Assembly (NCBI GenBank): GCA_003228415.1
Contig: QIDL01000101.1
Location: 1 to 6,281 of the forward strand
DNA: 6,281 nt
From: Gammaproteobacteria bacterium
GTDB lineage: Bacteria; Pseudomonadota; Gammaproteobacteria; Pseudomonadales; Azotimanducaceae
Direction of reading: 5' to 3'
The translations under genes and the position numbers were made by a program. The notes beneath the pieces were generated by a model. It was not told where the DNA came from and did no database searches. It saw only the letters and a list, made by a program, of their open reading frames with translations. Positions within the stretch are counted from its first letter, which is position 1; the number at the start of each line of letters is the position of its first letter. This document shows, piece after piece, positions 1-5,073 of this stretch.

Positions 1-717
1 CCATGAGCGTCCGGATTTGTCCTTGATCTCGAACCCGTCGCCGCTCGGAGAAAGCTCATTGACTTTGGTATTCCCCTCCAGGGTTATACCCTTGTTTTGA
101 GCGCATTCCACCAGCGAATCTACAAGGGATTGCCAGCCCTTGTGCAGATAAAGAACACCGGAATTACCTGCTCTGATTTGATCGAGGACGGCCGCGCCGC
201 ACACTTGATCCGGTGTGTGATTGTAGGTGGACAGTCGAGCAATCGCTGAAATGAGCAGTCGCACCCGGGGTCTGCTGGCGATGGCCTCGAGTGTTTCCGA
301 AAAAGGAACTCCAAGGTAACGTGTGGTATCGAGTTTTTCCAGACCGGCGAGGACCTTCATGGTTTCCAGCTTGTCCCTCACGCCGAGTACCCGGGTACGC
401 AGAAGCGAGGATGTGCCTGCGGGTAAGGAATAGAGACGGTTTTCGAAGATCGCTAAAGAACCATCGAGGGGCGCGTCGTTTCCATCGGGGATAATTCCAA
501 GCCGTTCCAGAATCGGGGCACCAGCAGCATTCTTGTAAAGGGCGTGCGGGCCGAGATTGAAATGATAACCCTCCCGGTTCTGAGTCAAGGCGCGGCCGCC
601 ATATCCACTCCCACCCTCGAGAAGCGTTACCACAGCCCCCTGATCGGCGGCTGTATTTGCGGCCACAAGACCGGCCAGGCCGCCACCGACTACGACAACA
701 CGAGGTGATTTGGTCAT
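1..717 (-). CDS. FAD-dependent oxidoreductase, phytoene desaturase/amine oxidase-like (C-terminus beyond window)
   Basis: The reading frame is open for 239 codons from ATG at 717-715 to the left edge with no stop, so the C-terminal part lies outside. The N-terminus is a classic Rossmann dinucleotide-binding fold: VVVVGGGLAGLVAA at residues 7-20 (GxGxxG), an acidic residue at Glu34 closing the second beta strand (TLLEGG) for the ribose of FAD, then GGR at 40-42 and a NLGPHALY segment near 62-69. This order is typical of the phytoene dehydrogenase/protoporphyrinogen oxidase/amine oxidase superfamily. About half of a usual 430-500 residue member is visible. No signal peptide is seen, so it is probably cytoplasmic or membrane-associated. 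An AAGGA ribosome site lies 8 nt before the ATG. It follows the Rrf2 gene by 52 nt on the same strand, so co-transcription and control by that regulator are likely. The substrate cannot be read from this part. Confidence 0.88.
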   Translation of the reverse strand, partial: MTKSPRVVVVGGGLAGLVAANTAADQGAVVTLLEGGSGYGGRALTQNREGYHFNLGPHALYKNAAGAPILERLGIIPDGNDAPLDGSLAIFENRLYSLPAGTSSLLRTRVLGVRDKLETMKVLAGLEKLDTTRYLGVPFSETLEAIASRPRVRLLISAIARLSTYNHTPDQVCGAAVLDQIRAGNSGVLYLHKGWQSLVDSLVECAQNKGITLEGNTKVNELSPSGDGFEIKDKSGRSW

Positions 718-769
718 TTCTCAAGTCCTTCTTTCGAGTGCGAAAAATTGTTCTCTGGGCCTTCCAGGA

Positions 770-1264
770 CTAAGGGAACCGCAAAACATGCGTCAACCAG
801 TCTTCCGCCTTCCGGGCCTGGGCGGGATTCGTTTCTTGAATCCCCAGTTCCTTGATATCCAGTATTGAGACCTTCTTGAGCTCATCCCGCCATACCTTCT
901 CTGCTTTCAACATGGTTCGCGCAATGCCGCAAGGTTTACGGTAGTTCGAAGCCGCAACCGCCGAAGGACCGCGTTGCCGAATCTCAGAGCATCGAAAACA
1001 AGGATCTCGACCATCGATTGCCTGGACCACATCGAGCAGTGAAATCTGCTCCGCCTTTCGAGCAAGCCGGTACCCACCGCCGGGACCTTTTGCAGACGAC
1101 ACGATCTTTGCGCGAGATAAAAGCTGTAAGTTCTTCGCGAGATAGGCCTGGGGAACCTCGAAAAACTCTGCCAACGCGCCAACCGGAAGCGTTGCATCGT
1201 CAGGCAGATGTGCCAGGAGGGAACAACAGTGGATGGCCCACTCGATGCCTTCGTTCATTTTCAT
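770..1264 (-). CDS. Rrf2-family transcriptional regulator, RsrR-like with probable [2Fe-2S] redox switch
   Basis: A 164-residue protein of normal Rrf2 length. An N-terminal helix is followed by a winged helix-turn-helix at about residues 25-70, with the family's wing motif GPGGGYRLAR at 60-69. The sensor half contains DPCFRCSEIRQRGP (Cys89, Cys92) and KPCGIA (Cys112). IscR and NsrR use three cysteines within about a dozen residues; that spacing is absent here. Instead the protein has Glu8, Trp9 and His12 near the N-terminus and Cys92/Cys112 twenty residues apart, matching what I recall of Streptomyces RsrR (Glu8, Trp9, His12, Cys90, Cys110). In RsrR a [2Fe-2S] cluster bridges the dimer and its redox state switches DNA binding. 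The ATG at 1264 is chosen because it gives this numbering; Met3 (1258) is the alternative. Neither start has a Shine-Dalgarno sequence, consistent with a leaderless message. It is probably autoregulated and probably controls the downstream FAD enzyme; the target and signal are inferred. Confidence 0.9.
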   Translation of the reverse strand: MKMNEGIEWAIHCCSLLAHLPDDATLPVGALAEFFEVPQAYLAKNLQLLSRAKIVSSAKGPGGGYRLARKAEQISLLDVVQAIDGRDPCFRCSEIRQRGPSAVAASNYRKPCGIARTMLKAEKVWRDELKKVSILDIKELGIQETNPAQARKAEDWLTHVLRFP

Positions 1265-1269
1265 AATAG

Positions 1270-1286
1270 CGGATATTATATATCCG
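1270..1286. promoter_or_regulatory. Perfect 7-3-7 inverted repeat over the -10 element, candidate Rrf2/RsrR-type operator
   Basis: CGGATAT-tat-ATATCCG is a perfect dyad with 7-nt arms and a 3-nt spacer. It covers the predicted -10 of the Rrf2 promoter, so a bound dimer would block transcription. The 3-nt spacer equals that of the 11-3-11 repeats reported for RsrR, although the outer four bases here are not symmetric. The word TATCCGAA, which includes part of the right arm (1281-1288), recurs exactly 25 nt away at 1306-1313, just upstream of the -35, as a possible extra half-site. Identity as the operator of the adjacent Rrf2 protein is inferred from position. Confidence 0.6.
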
Positions 1287-1301
1287 AATAATATCGGTCA
1301 A
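1273..1301 (-). promoter_or_regulatory. Sigma70-type promoter of the Rrf2 gene, predicted leaderless transcript
   Basis: On the minus strand, TTGACC (1301-1296) is followed after 17 nt by TAATAT (1278-1273). A perfect TATAAT can also be read at 1280-1275 with a 15-nt spacer to the same -35. Either choice puts the transcription start at about 1264-1269, on or within a few bases of the Rrf2 ATG at 1264. The region is strikingly AT-rich compared with the surrounding genes. Confidence 0.7.
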
Positions 1302-1378
1302 GTATTATCCGAAATAAGTCCAGAATAGATCTGAAATCGATCCATATCAGAGGGGTGGTTTTTGCTTCTTGCTGGCAA

Positions 1379-1792
1379 TCAGTGCTTGCCTGGCTCCAGC
1401 TCGACGCCTTTGCGCTCCTCGGTAATATAGGCCTGCAGCGCAATCAGCTTTGGATCGTCGGCCGCGAGCATTTCAGTTTCCAGCGGGTTTTGCAGACACC
1501 AGTTGATCATTTCCCATAAGGCAACGACGCGGCCAAGTTGCTGCTGAAATTTCGGGTAGGTTTCCGGATGTGTGTTGGCGGCGTTCGGATGGCACTGATC
1601 GCAGGACACGGTGTTAGGGTTGCCGAGGCCCCCGTGGAATAGTTTCTCTCCTTCCTCGACAACGGCCATATATTCCATCTGCCAGCGCTCGAGATCAGCG
1701 TTGTCGAATTCGTCTGCCAGCACGGGGCAGGAAAGCCCGACCAGGCAGATGGCGGCAATGGACGTTGCGCGAATTTTTATTTTCAGATTCAT
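1379..1792 (-). CDS. Small periplasmic mono-heme cytochrome c, SoxA/TsdA-like
   Basis: A 137-residue exported cytochrome. Residues 1-26 form a Sec signal peptide (basic start, hydrophobic core, cleavage likely after VLA at 24-26). One haem-binding CxxCH lies at 64-68 (CDQCH), giving His68 as proximal ligand. Downstream comes MINWCLQNPLE with Cys99, then LAADDPKLIALQAYI. This resembles the C-terminal half of SoxA and TsdA haem domains, where a conserved cysteine is the distal haem ligand. Cys99 as ligand is therefore plausible but unproven; Met42, Met95 and Met108 are alternatives. The start at 1792 is preferred over an upstream in-frame start that would add 70 residues overlapping the phosphoesterase gene, because only this one begins with a signal peptide and has GGAGGG 8 nt upstream. 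It is the last gene of the three-gene operon, 16 nt after the phosphoesterase, and probably passes electrons to or from the di-heme protein. No terminator is obvious after its stop. Confidence 0.88.
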   Translation of the reverse strand: MNLKIKIRATSIAAICLVGLSCPVLADEFDNADLERWQMEYMAVVEEGEKLFHGGLGNPNTVSCDQCHPNAANTHPETYPKFQQQLGRVVALWEMINWCLQNPLETEMLAADDPKLIALQAYITEERKGVELEPGKH

Positions 1793-1808
1793 CTGCTGAT
1801 CCCTCCGA

Positions 1809-2882
1809 TCAATAATGCTGCAAAGGCGACTTGCGGCCCGCTTCTGCATAGTCGGTCTGGTCAACGGGGTGACCGACAGACTCATCAAATGCCACCACAC
1901 GATTGGCGTTGTCCGGCAGCAGGTAAGACACATCGGTTCGACCGGAATGCATATCGATAAATTGCCAGCCGGTTGCATCCCGTTCGAAGAACGGATCCGC
2001 ACGGTTCATCTCAACGGTCAGTTTCGGCAAATAGGAATTCTGCTGGCGGTACGTGGCCGGATAGGGCCACGGCCACGCCGTTGCCATCGCGGCATGGAAA
2101 CTGATATTGCCAATCTGGTTGGTTTGAATCTGGTGCACGTGACCATAAAGAACGGTGACCTTGCCGAACGGCTGCAGAAGTGCCTGAACCTGTTCGGCAT
2201 CGTCGGTCCAGAAATTCCAGCCTTTGTAGATTTTCTGCAGAGGCGAATGTGAAAGCACCACGATTGGCGTCTCCTTCTTCACCTTGCGGAGGTCCTTCCG
2301 CAGCCAGTTACGCTGAGCCTCGCCCACCATGAAAGGCTGGCCGCTGGGATTGTCGAGACGCGCCATCTGTTTCATGCGCTGCATGCCGGTTTCCCACTTC
2401 TGATGCATCCATGCTTCGTGGGTCAGAATGCTGTTGAGCACCACAAAGTGCACGCCCTTGTGATCGAAGCTGTAGTGATCGGGGCCAAGTTGCTTGCGCC
2501 AGTAATCACCCAGGTCGACATAGTAGTCGTGCTCGCCCATGACGTAGTGCACATCGCCACTCAAGCCGGCAAGAATTTCAAGCCCGTGGTCGATTTCTGC
2601 CGGTTTGCCGAGTTGCGCGATGTCGCCACCGTAGAAGATGAAATCGGGTTTCGGATCGAGCAGGTTGGTTTCTGCAACGGCCCGGATCAAACCGCGATCC
2701 CAGTTGCGAACAAACTCGTTGCCCTTGACTTGCGTTATATGGGAATCCGAGATGTAAGCGAAAGTGAAATTCTGCTCACTGCCCTGGCCATAGGCCACCT
2801 CCACCACGCTGAGTGGCAGACTGCTCGCGGCCAGTAGTGCACCGCCATGCCTTAGAAGTTCTCGACGGCTTGTTCTGCTCAT
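1809..2882 (-). CDS. Tat-exported calcineurin-like metallophosphoesterase
   Basis: A 357-residue protein. The N-terminus carries a twin-arginine signal, SRRELLR at residues 5-11, followed by a hydrophobic stretch to about residue 30, so the folded metal-loaded enzyme should reach the periplasm through Tat. The dinuclear metal centre motifs occur in the usual order: DSH (Asp46, His48), GGD (Asp87), GEHD (116-119), SHSP with His212, and GHVH (247-250). In most relatives the third motif is GNH(D/E) with Asn bridging to the phosphate; Glu117 replaces it here. The fold resembles the CpdA/purple acid phosphatase-like group, but the substrate (cyclic nucleotide, phosphomonoester or phosphodiester) cannot be read. 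Residues beyond about 270 are not assigned by any motif I recognise. It sits 12 nt after the di-heme peroxidase gene and 16 nt before the mono-heme cytochrome gene, with AAGG upstream of the ATG. A phosphoesterase between two cytochromes is the odd feature of this operon. Confidence 0.92.
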   Translation of the reverse strand: MSRTSRRELLRHGGALLAASSLPLSVVEVAYGQGSEQNFTFAYISDSHITQVKGNEFVRNWDRGLIRAVAETNLLDPKPDFIFYGGDIAQLGKPAEIDHGLEILAGLSGDVHYVMGEHDYYVDLGDYWRKQLGPDHYSFDHKGVHFVVLNSILTHEAWMHQKWETGMQRMKQMARLDNPSGQPFMVGEAQRNWLRKDLRKVKKETPIVVLSHSPLQKIYKGWNFWTDDAEQVQALLQPFGKVTVLYGHVHQIQTNQIGNISFHAAMATAWPWPYPATYRQQNSYLPKLTVEMNRADPFFERDATGWQFIDMHSGRTDVSYLLPDNANRVVAFDESVGHPVDQTDYAEAGRKSPLQHY

Positions 2883-2894
2883 GTTGATCGCCTT

Positions 2895-4004
2895 CTAACG
2901 GCCAGTGAATCGTTCAAGATCGGGGCTGGTCAAAGCCTGCATAAAAGCAACCAGTTGCTGCTTCTCGGTATCGCTCAGATTGAGTGGCCGTATGCCGCCA
3001 CTCTGAAATCCGGACAACGGGTCGGTGTCTTTGTCCCGCCCACCGTTGTTGTAAAAATCCACCACATCCTCGAGCGTTGCGAGGCTGCCATCGTGCATAT
3101 ACGGCGCTGTTTTATCGATGTTGCGGAGTGTCGAGGTCTTGAACGCGCCGACTTCGGTGATGTTCTCTGTGACAGCAAAGCGCCCCAGCTCGGAAACGTT
3201 TCTGCTGGTCAACACCGCAACGTCAACATCGACGCCCTCACGCTTGGCTTTGATGAACTGCTCAGCCGTTTCCTGCTCTTTGCCGCGAATCTGCTTGAAG
3301 CCGACGCCGATGTTGTGAAAGCGATTGTCGGTGAACAGTGCCTGGGTCTGCTCAATCGTGTGGCAGGACACACAGCGTCCTTTGTTGATGAAAACGTCCA
3401 GACCACGAATCTGTTCTGCCGTCATGGCTTCCACTTCTCCACCATAGTAGTAGCGATCGAATGACGAGTTACCGGCAACCACCGACCTTTCGAAACTTGC
3501 GATGGCCTTCGAAACGTGGGTCATGGTTATGGAGGCGGCATCGACAGCAAAGACCGAAGCAAACTCTGCAACGTACTCATTGTCGTCTCGTATGACGGCG
3601 AGAATCGGCGCGTGATTCGGCAGACCACCCTCAACCGGGTTGATCGGCGGCTGCATTGACTGGCCTTCGAGATCGGCTTCCCGGCCATCCCAGAACAGTG
3701 TCTTCATATAGGCGGAGTTCAGCACAGTGGGCGCATTTCGCGTGCCGGTCAGGCCGTTGAACCCCACGGACACCGGCAGGTTGTCGGTGAAGCCTTTTGC
3801 CTGCTCGTGGCAGGTGGCGCAGCTTACTTCGCCATCTGCACTGAACCGGGTGTCATGGAAAAGCCTGTCTCCCAGGGCGATTTTCTCTTCGGTCTGGGGA
3901 TTGTCGGCAGGGATCGGTACCGGCGGGAGTCCCAGGGGCTCGGCGCCCGCGCTGACCCAGAGGGACATGGCGAACGCCCCAACAAATAGAATCCGACAGT
4001 TCAT
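2895..4004 (-). CDS. Di-heme cytochrome c peroxidase / MauG-family protein
   Basis: A 369-residue exported protein. Residues 1-21 form a signal peptide (cleavage probably after AGA). There are two CxxCH haem sites: CATCH at 62-66 (N-terminal, peroxidatic haem in the family) and CVSCH at 211-215 (C-terminal, electron-transfer haem). Other family landmarks are LGDRLFHDTRFS (44-55), TRNAPTVLN (88-96), FWDGRE with Trp105 between the two haem domains, GAFKTSTLRN (286-295) and APYMHDGS (300-307). In bacterial cytochrome c peroxidases the last motif supplies the Met ligand of the high-potential haem, and Met303 fits that role; MauG has Tyr as ligand instead. Presence of Met favours hydrogen peroxide reduction over MauG-type protein oxidation, but the broader family also has other oxidative roles. 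The ATG at 4004 follows AGGGG by 10 nt. It is the first gene of the operon and diverges from oxyR, which suggests peroxide induction. A donor cytochrome could be the product of 1379-1792. Confidence 0.93.
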   Translation of the reverse strand: MNCRILFVGAFAMSLWVSAGAEPLGLPPVPIPADNPQTEEKIALGDRLFHDTRFSADGEVSCATCHEQAKGFTDNLPVSVGFNGLTGTRNAPTVLNSAYMKTLFWDGREADLEGQSMQPPINPVEGGLPNHAPILAVIRDDNEYVAEFASVFAVDAASITMTHVSKAIASFERSVVAGNSSFDRYYYGGEVEAMTAEQIRGLDVFINKGRCVSCHTIEQTQALFTDNRFHNIGVGFKQIRGKEQETAEQFIKAKREGVDVDVAVLTSRNVSELGRFAVTENITEVGAFKTSTLRNIDKTAPYMHDGSLATLEDVVDFYNNGGRDKDTDPLSGFQSGGIRPLNLSDTEKQQLVAFMQALTSPDLERFTGR

Positions 4005-4027
4005 GGTTGCTGCACCCCTCGAGTACC

Positions 4028-4043
4028 AGCCACGACAGTGGCT
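4028..4043. promoter_or_regulatory. Inverted repeat in the peroxidase leader
   Basis: AGCCAC-gaca-GTGGCT is a perfect 6-nt dyad with a 4-nt loop. It lies 24 nt upstream of the peroxidase ATG and would form a stem-loop in the 5' leader of that operon. It could equally be an operator; there is no further evidence for either. Confidence 0.4.
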
Positions 4044-4057
4044 CAGCGATCGAGACT

Positions 4058-4087
4058 ATTCCAATCGTTTCTAATAAACGTTGTAAT
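4058..4087. promoter_or_regulatory. Overlapping divergent promoters for oxyR and the peroxidase operon (weak matches)
   Basis: On the plus strand, TTCCAA (4059-4064), a 17-nt spacer and TGTAAT (4082-4087) would drive oxyR with a short leader. On the minus strand, TTACAA (4086-4081), a 17-nt spacer and TGGAAT (4063-4058) would drive the peroxidase operon. The two sets coincide almost base for base, so polymerase could occupy only one at a time. Both -35 hexamers are poor, as expected for activator-dependent promoters, so this is a tentative reading. Confidence 0.35.
4062..4083. promoter_or_regulatory. Imperfect dyad between the divergent genes
   Basis: CGTTT (4066-4070), ctaat, AAACG (4076-4080) is a perfect 5-nt dyad. 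Outside it CAA (4062-4064) pairs with TTG (4081-4083) if T4065 is bulged. It fills the spacer of both predicted promoters, so a protein bound here could control both genes. Confidence 0.35.
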
Positions 4088-4100
4088 AGGCGGGAGCTAT
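4086..4100. promoter_or_regulatory. oxyR: Candidate OxyR binding element, ATAG-N7-CTAT
   Basis: ATAG at 4086-4089 and CTAT at 4097-4100 are separated by exactly 7 nt, an exact match to one dimer module of the classical OxyR site (ATAG-N7-CTAT repeated at 22-nt spacing). One period upstream, ATCG at 4064-4067 matches three of four bases, but its partner at 4075-4078 does not match, so the second module is degenerate. The element lies 15 nt upstream of the oxyR start and adjoins the predicted -35 of the peroxidase operon, the layout expected for OxyR autorepression plus activation of the divergent operon. Confidence 0.6.
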
Positions 4101-4115
4101 CAATCGCAGCATTGG

Positions 4116-5042
4116 ATGAATCTTTCAGAACTCCGCTACATCGTCGCCCTGGCTGGTGAAAGGCATTTCGGCCGGGCCGCCTCTGCCTGCCACGTCAGTC
4201 AGCCAACGCTCAGCGTGGCGGTAAAAAAGCTCGAGGCCGAGCTCGGTGTGCCGCTTTTCGAGCGCGGCACCCAGAATATTCGTGTGACTGAAGCGGGTGA
4301 GCGGGTCGTCGAGCAGGCGCAAAAGGCGCTGGAAGCGGTTGAAGCGGTGAAGCTCGTCGCGGAATCCGAAAGTGACCAGCTCGGCCGGCGACTGCGCATC
4401 GGTGCGATTTTTACCATCGGTCCCTACCTGTTTCCTGAGTTCATCGGCCACCTGCACAAGCTGGCGCCAGAAATGCCGTTGATTGTGGAAGAGAACTACA
4501 CCGCAGTGCTGAGCGAAAAACTGAAGCAGGGTGAGCTGGACGTGATCATCATCTCGCTGCCATTCTCGGAACCGAACATTCTTACCCTGCCGGTCTACGA
4601 AGAACCTTTTGTCGTTCTCATGCCAACGGGTCATCCGTTGTCGACCAGACGGTCATTGCGCCCCGAGCATCTCGAAGGAGAGATCATTCTGATGCTCGGT
4701 CCCGGTCATTGTTTTCGGGATCAGGTGATTGAGGCTTGCCCCGCGTGTGCCCCTTCAGCAATCGACCAGAAAAACGCCGTATATACCGCGGAGGGCAGCT
4801 CGCTGGAGACCATTCGGCACATGGTCGCCTCCGGCATGGGCCTGACGGTATTGCCCAGCACCGCGACCGGTGCAGATCGCTATTCAAAACGGCTGTTGAC
4901 GGTCAAACCGTTTGTGAAACCTTCTCCGAGCCGTCAGGTTGCCGTGGCCTGGCGAGCCAGTTTTCCCAGACCGAAAGTGATAGACGCCGTAAAAAGCGCT
5001 ATCTCTGCGTCATTGGCTCGCGGCGCGATTTCCATCACGTGA
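4116..5042 (+). CDS. oxyR: OxyR, LysR-type hydrogen peroxide sensor and transcription activator
   Basis: A 308-residue LysR-type regulator of normal OxyR length. The helix-turn-helix occupies residues 1-60 (MNLSELRYIV, FGRAASACHVSQPTLS, VKKLEAELGVPLFERG). The peroxide-sensing pocket is intact: Thr100 in AIFTIG, then GHCFRDQVIEAC with His198, Cys199, Asp202 and Cys208, the same numbers as in E. coli OxyR, where Cys199 is oxidised by peroxide and forms a disulfide with Cys208. A further cysteine, Cys211, makes the resolving site CPAC. A longer in-frame start (GTG at 4038) would add 26 residues but is rejected because OxyR proteins begin at this MNL. No strong Shine-Dalgarno precedes 4116 (GGGAG is about 20 nt away). 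It diverges from the di-heme peroxidase operon with a shared 111-nt control region, so that operon is its most likely local target along with itself. It is convergent with the ATPase gene, 31 nt apart. Confidence 0.93.
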   Translation: MNLSELRYIVALAGERHFGRAASACHVSQPTLSVAVKKLEAELGVPLFERGTQNIRVTEAGERVVEQAQKALEAVEAVKLVAESESDQLGRRLRIGAIFTIGPYLFPEFIGHLHKLAPEMPLIVEENYTAVLSEKLKQGELDVIIISLPFSEPNILTLPVYEEPFVVLMPTGHPLSTRRSLRPEHLEGEIILMLGPGHCFRDQVIEACPACAPSAIDQKNAVYTAEGSSLETIRHMVASGMGLTVLPSTATGADRYSKRLLTVKPFVKPSPSRQVAVAWRASFPRPKVIDAVKSAISASLARGAISIT

Positions 5043-5049
5043 AACTCCG

Positions 5050-5060
5050 CCGTCAGACGG
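5050..5060. terminator. Short hairpin between convergent genes, doubtful terminator
   Basis: CCGT-cag-ACGG is the only dyad in the 31-nt gap between the oxyR stop and the stop of the ATPase gene. The stem is only 4 bp and no T-run follows on either strand, so efficient intrinsic termination is unlikely. It is listed because a terminator would be expected here. Confidence 0.15.
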
Positions 5061-5073
5061 TCTACTCATGGGT

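Noticed and set aside
164..724. 186-residue minus-strand frame overlapping the flavoenzyme gene
   Set aside because: It is out of frame with the 1-717 gene, is rich in Arg/Ser/Cys without any domain, and the 1-717 frame has a clear Rossmann motif and ribosome site.
743..767. CTGG/CCAG stem and T-run between the Rrf2 and flavoenzyme genes, as a terminator
   Set aside because: The stem is only 4 bp and the T-run starts about 7 nt beyond it, so it does not fit an intrinsic terminator. The genes are more likely co-transcribed.
1314..1378. Terminator or small RNA between the mono-heme cytochrome and Rrf2 genes
   Set aside because: Only short palindromic words (AGATCT, ATCGAT) are present, with no stem plus T-run on the minus strand.
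1793..2002. N-terminal extension of the small cytochrome from an upstream in-frame start
   Set aside because: It would overlap the phosphoesterase gene by about 190 nt and bury the signal peptide. The ATG at 1792 has a good ribosome site and begins the signal peptide.
2403..2837. Long plus-strand frame antisense to the phosphoesterase (also 2955-3464 antisense to the peroxidase)
   Set aside because: Both mirror the codon structure of well-identified genes on the other strand and show no recognisable domain or ribosome site.
4125..4634. 169-residue minus-strand frame inside oxyR
   Set aside because: It is antisense to the clearly conserved OxyR DNA-binding and sensor region. Its composition (many His, Arg, Phe) looks like a shadow frame.
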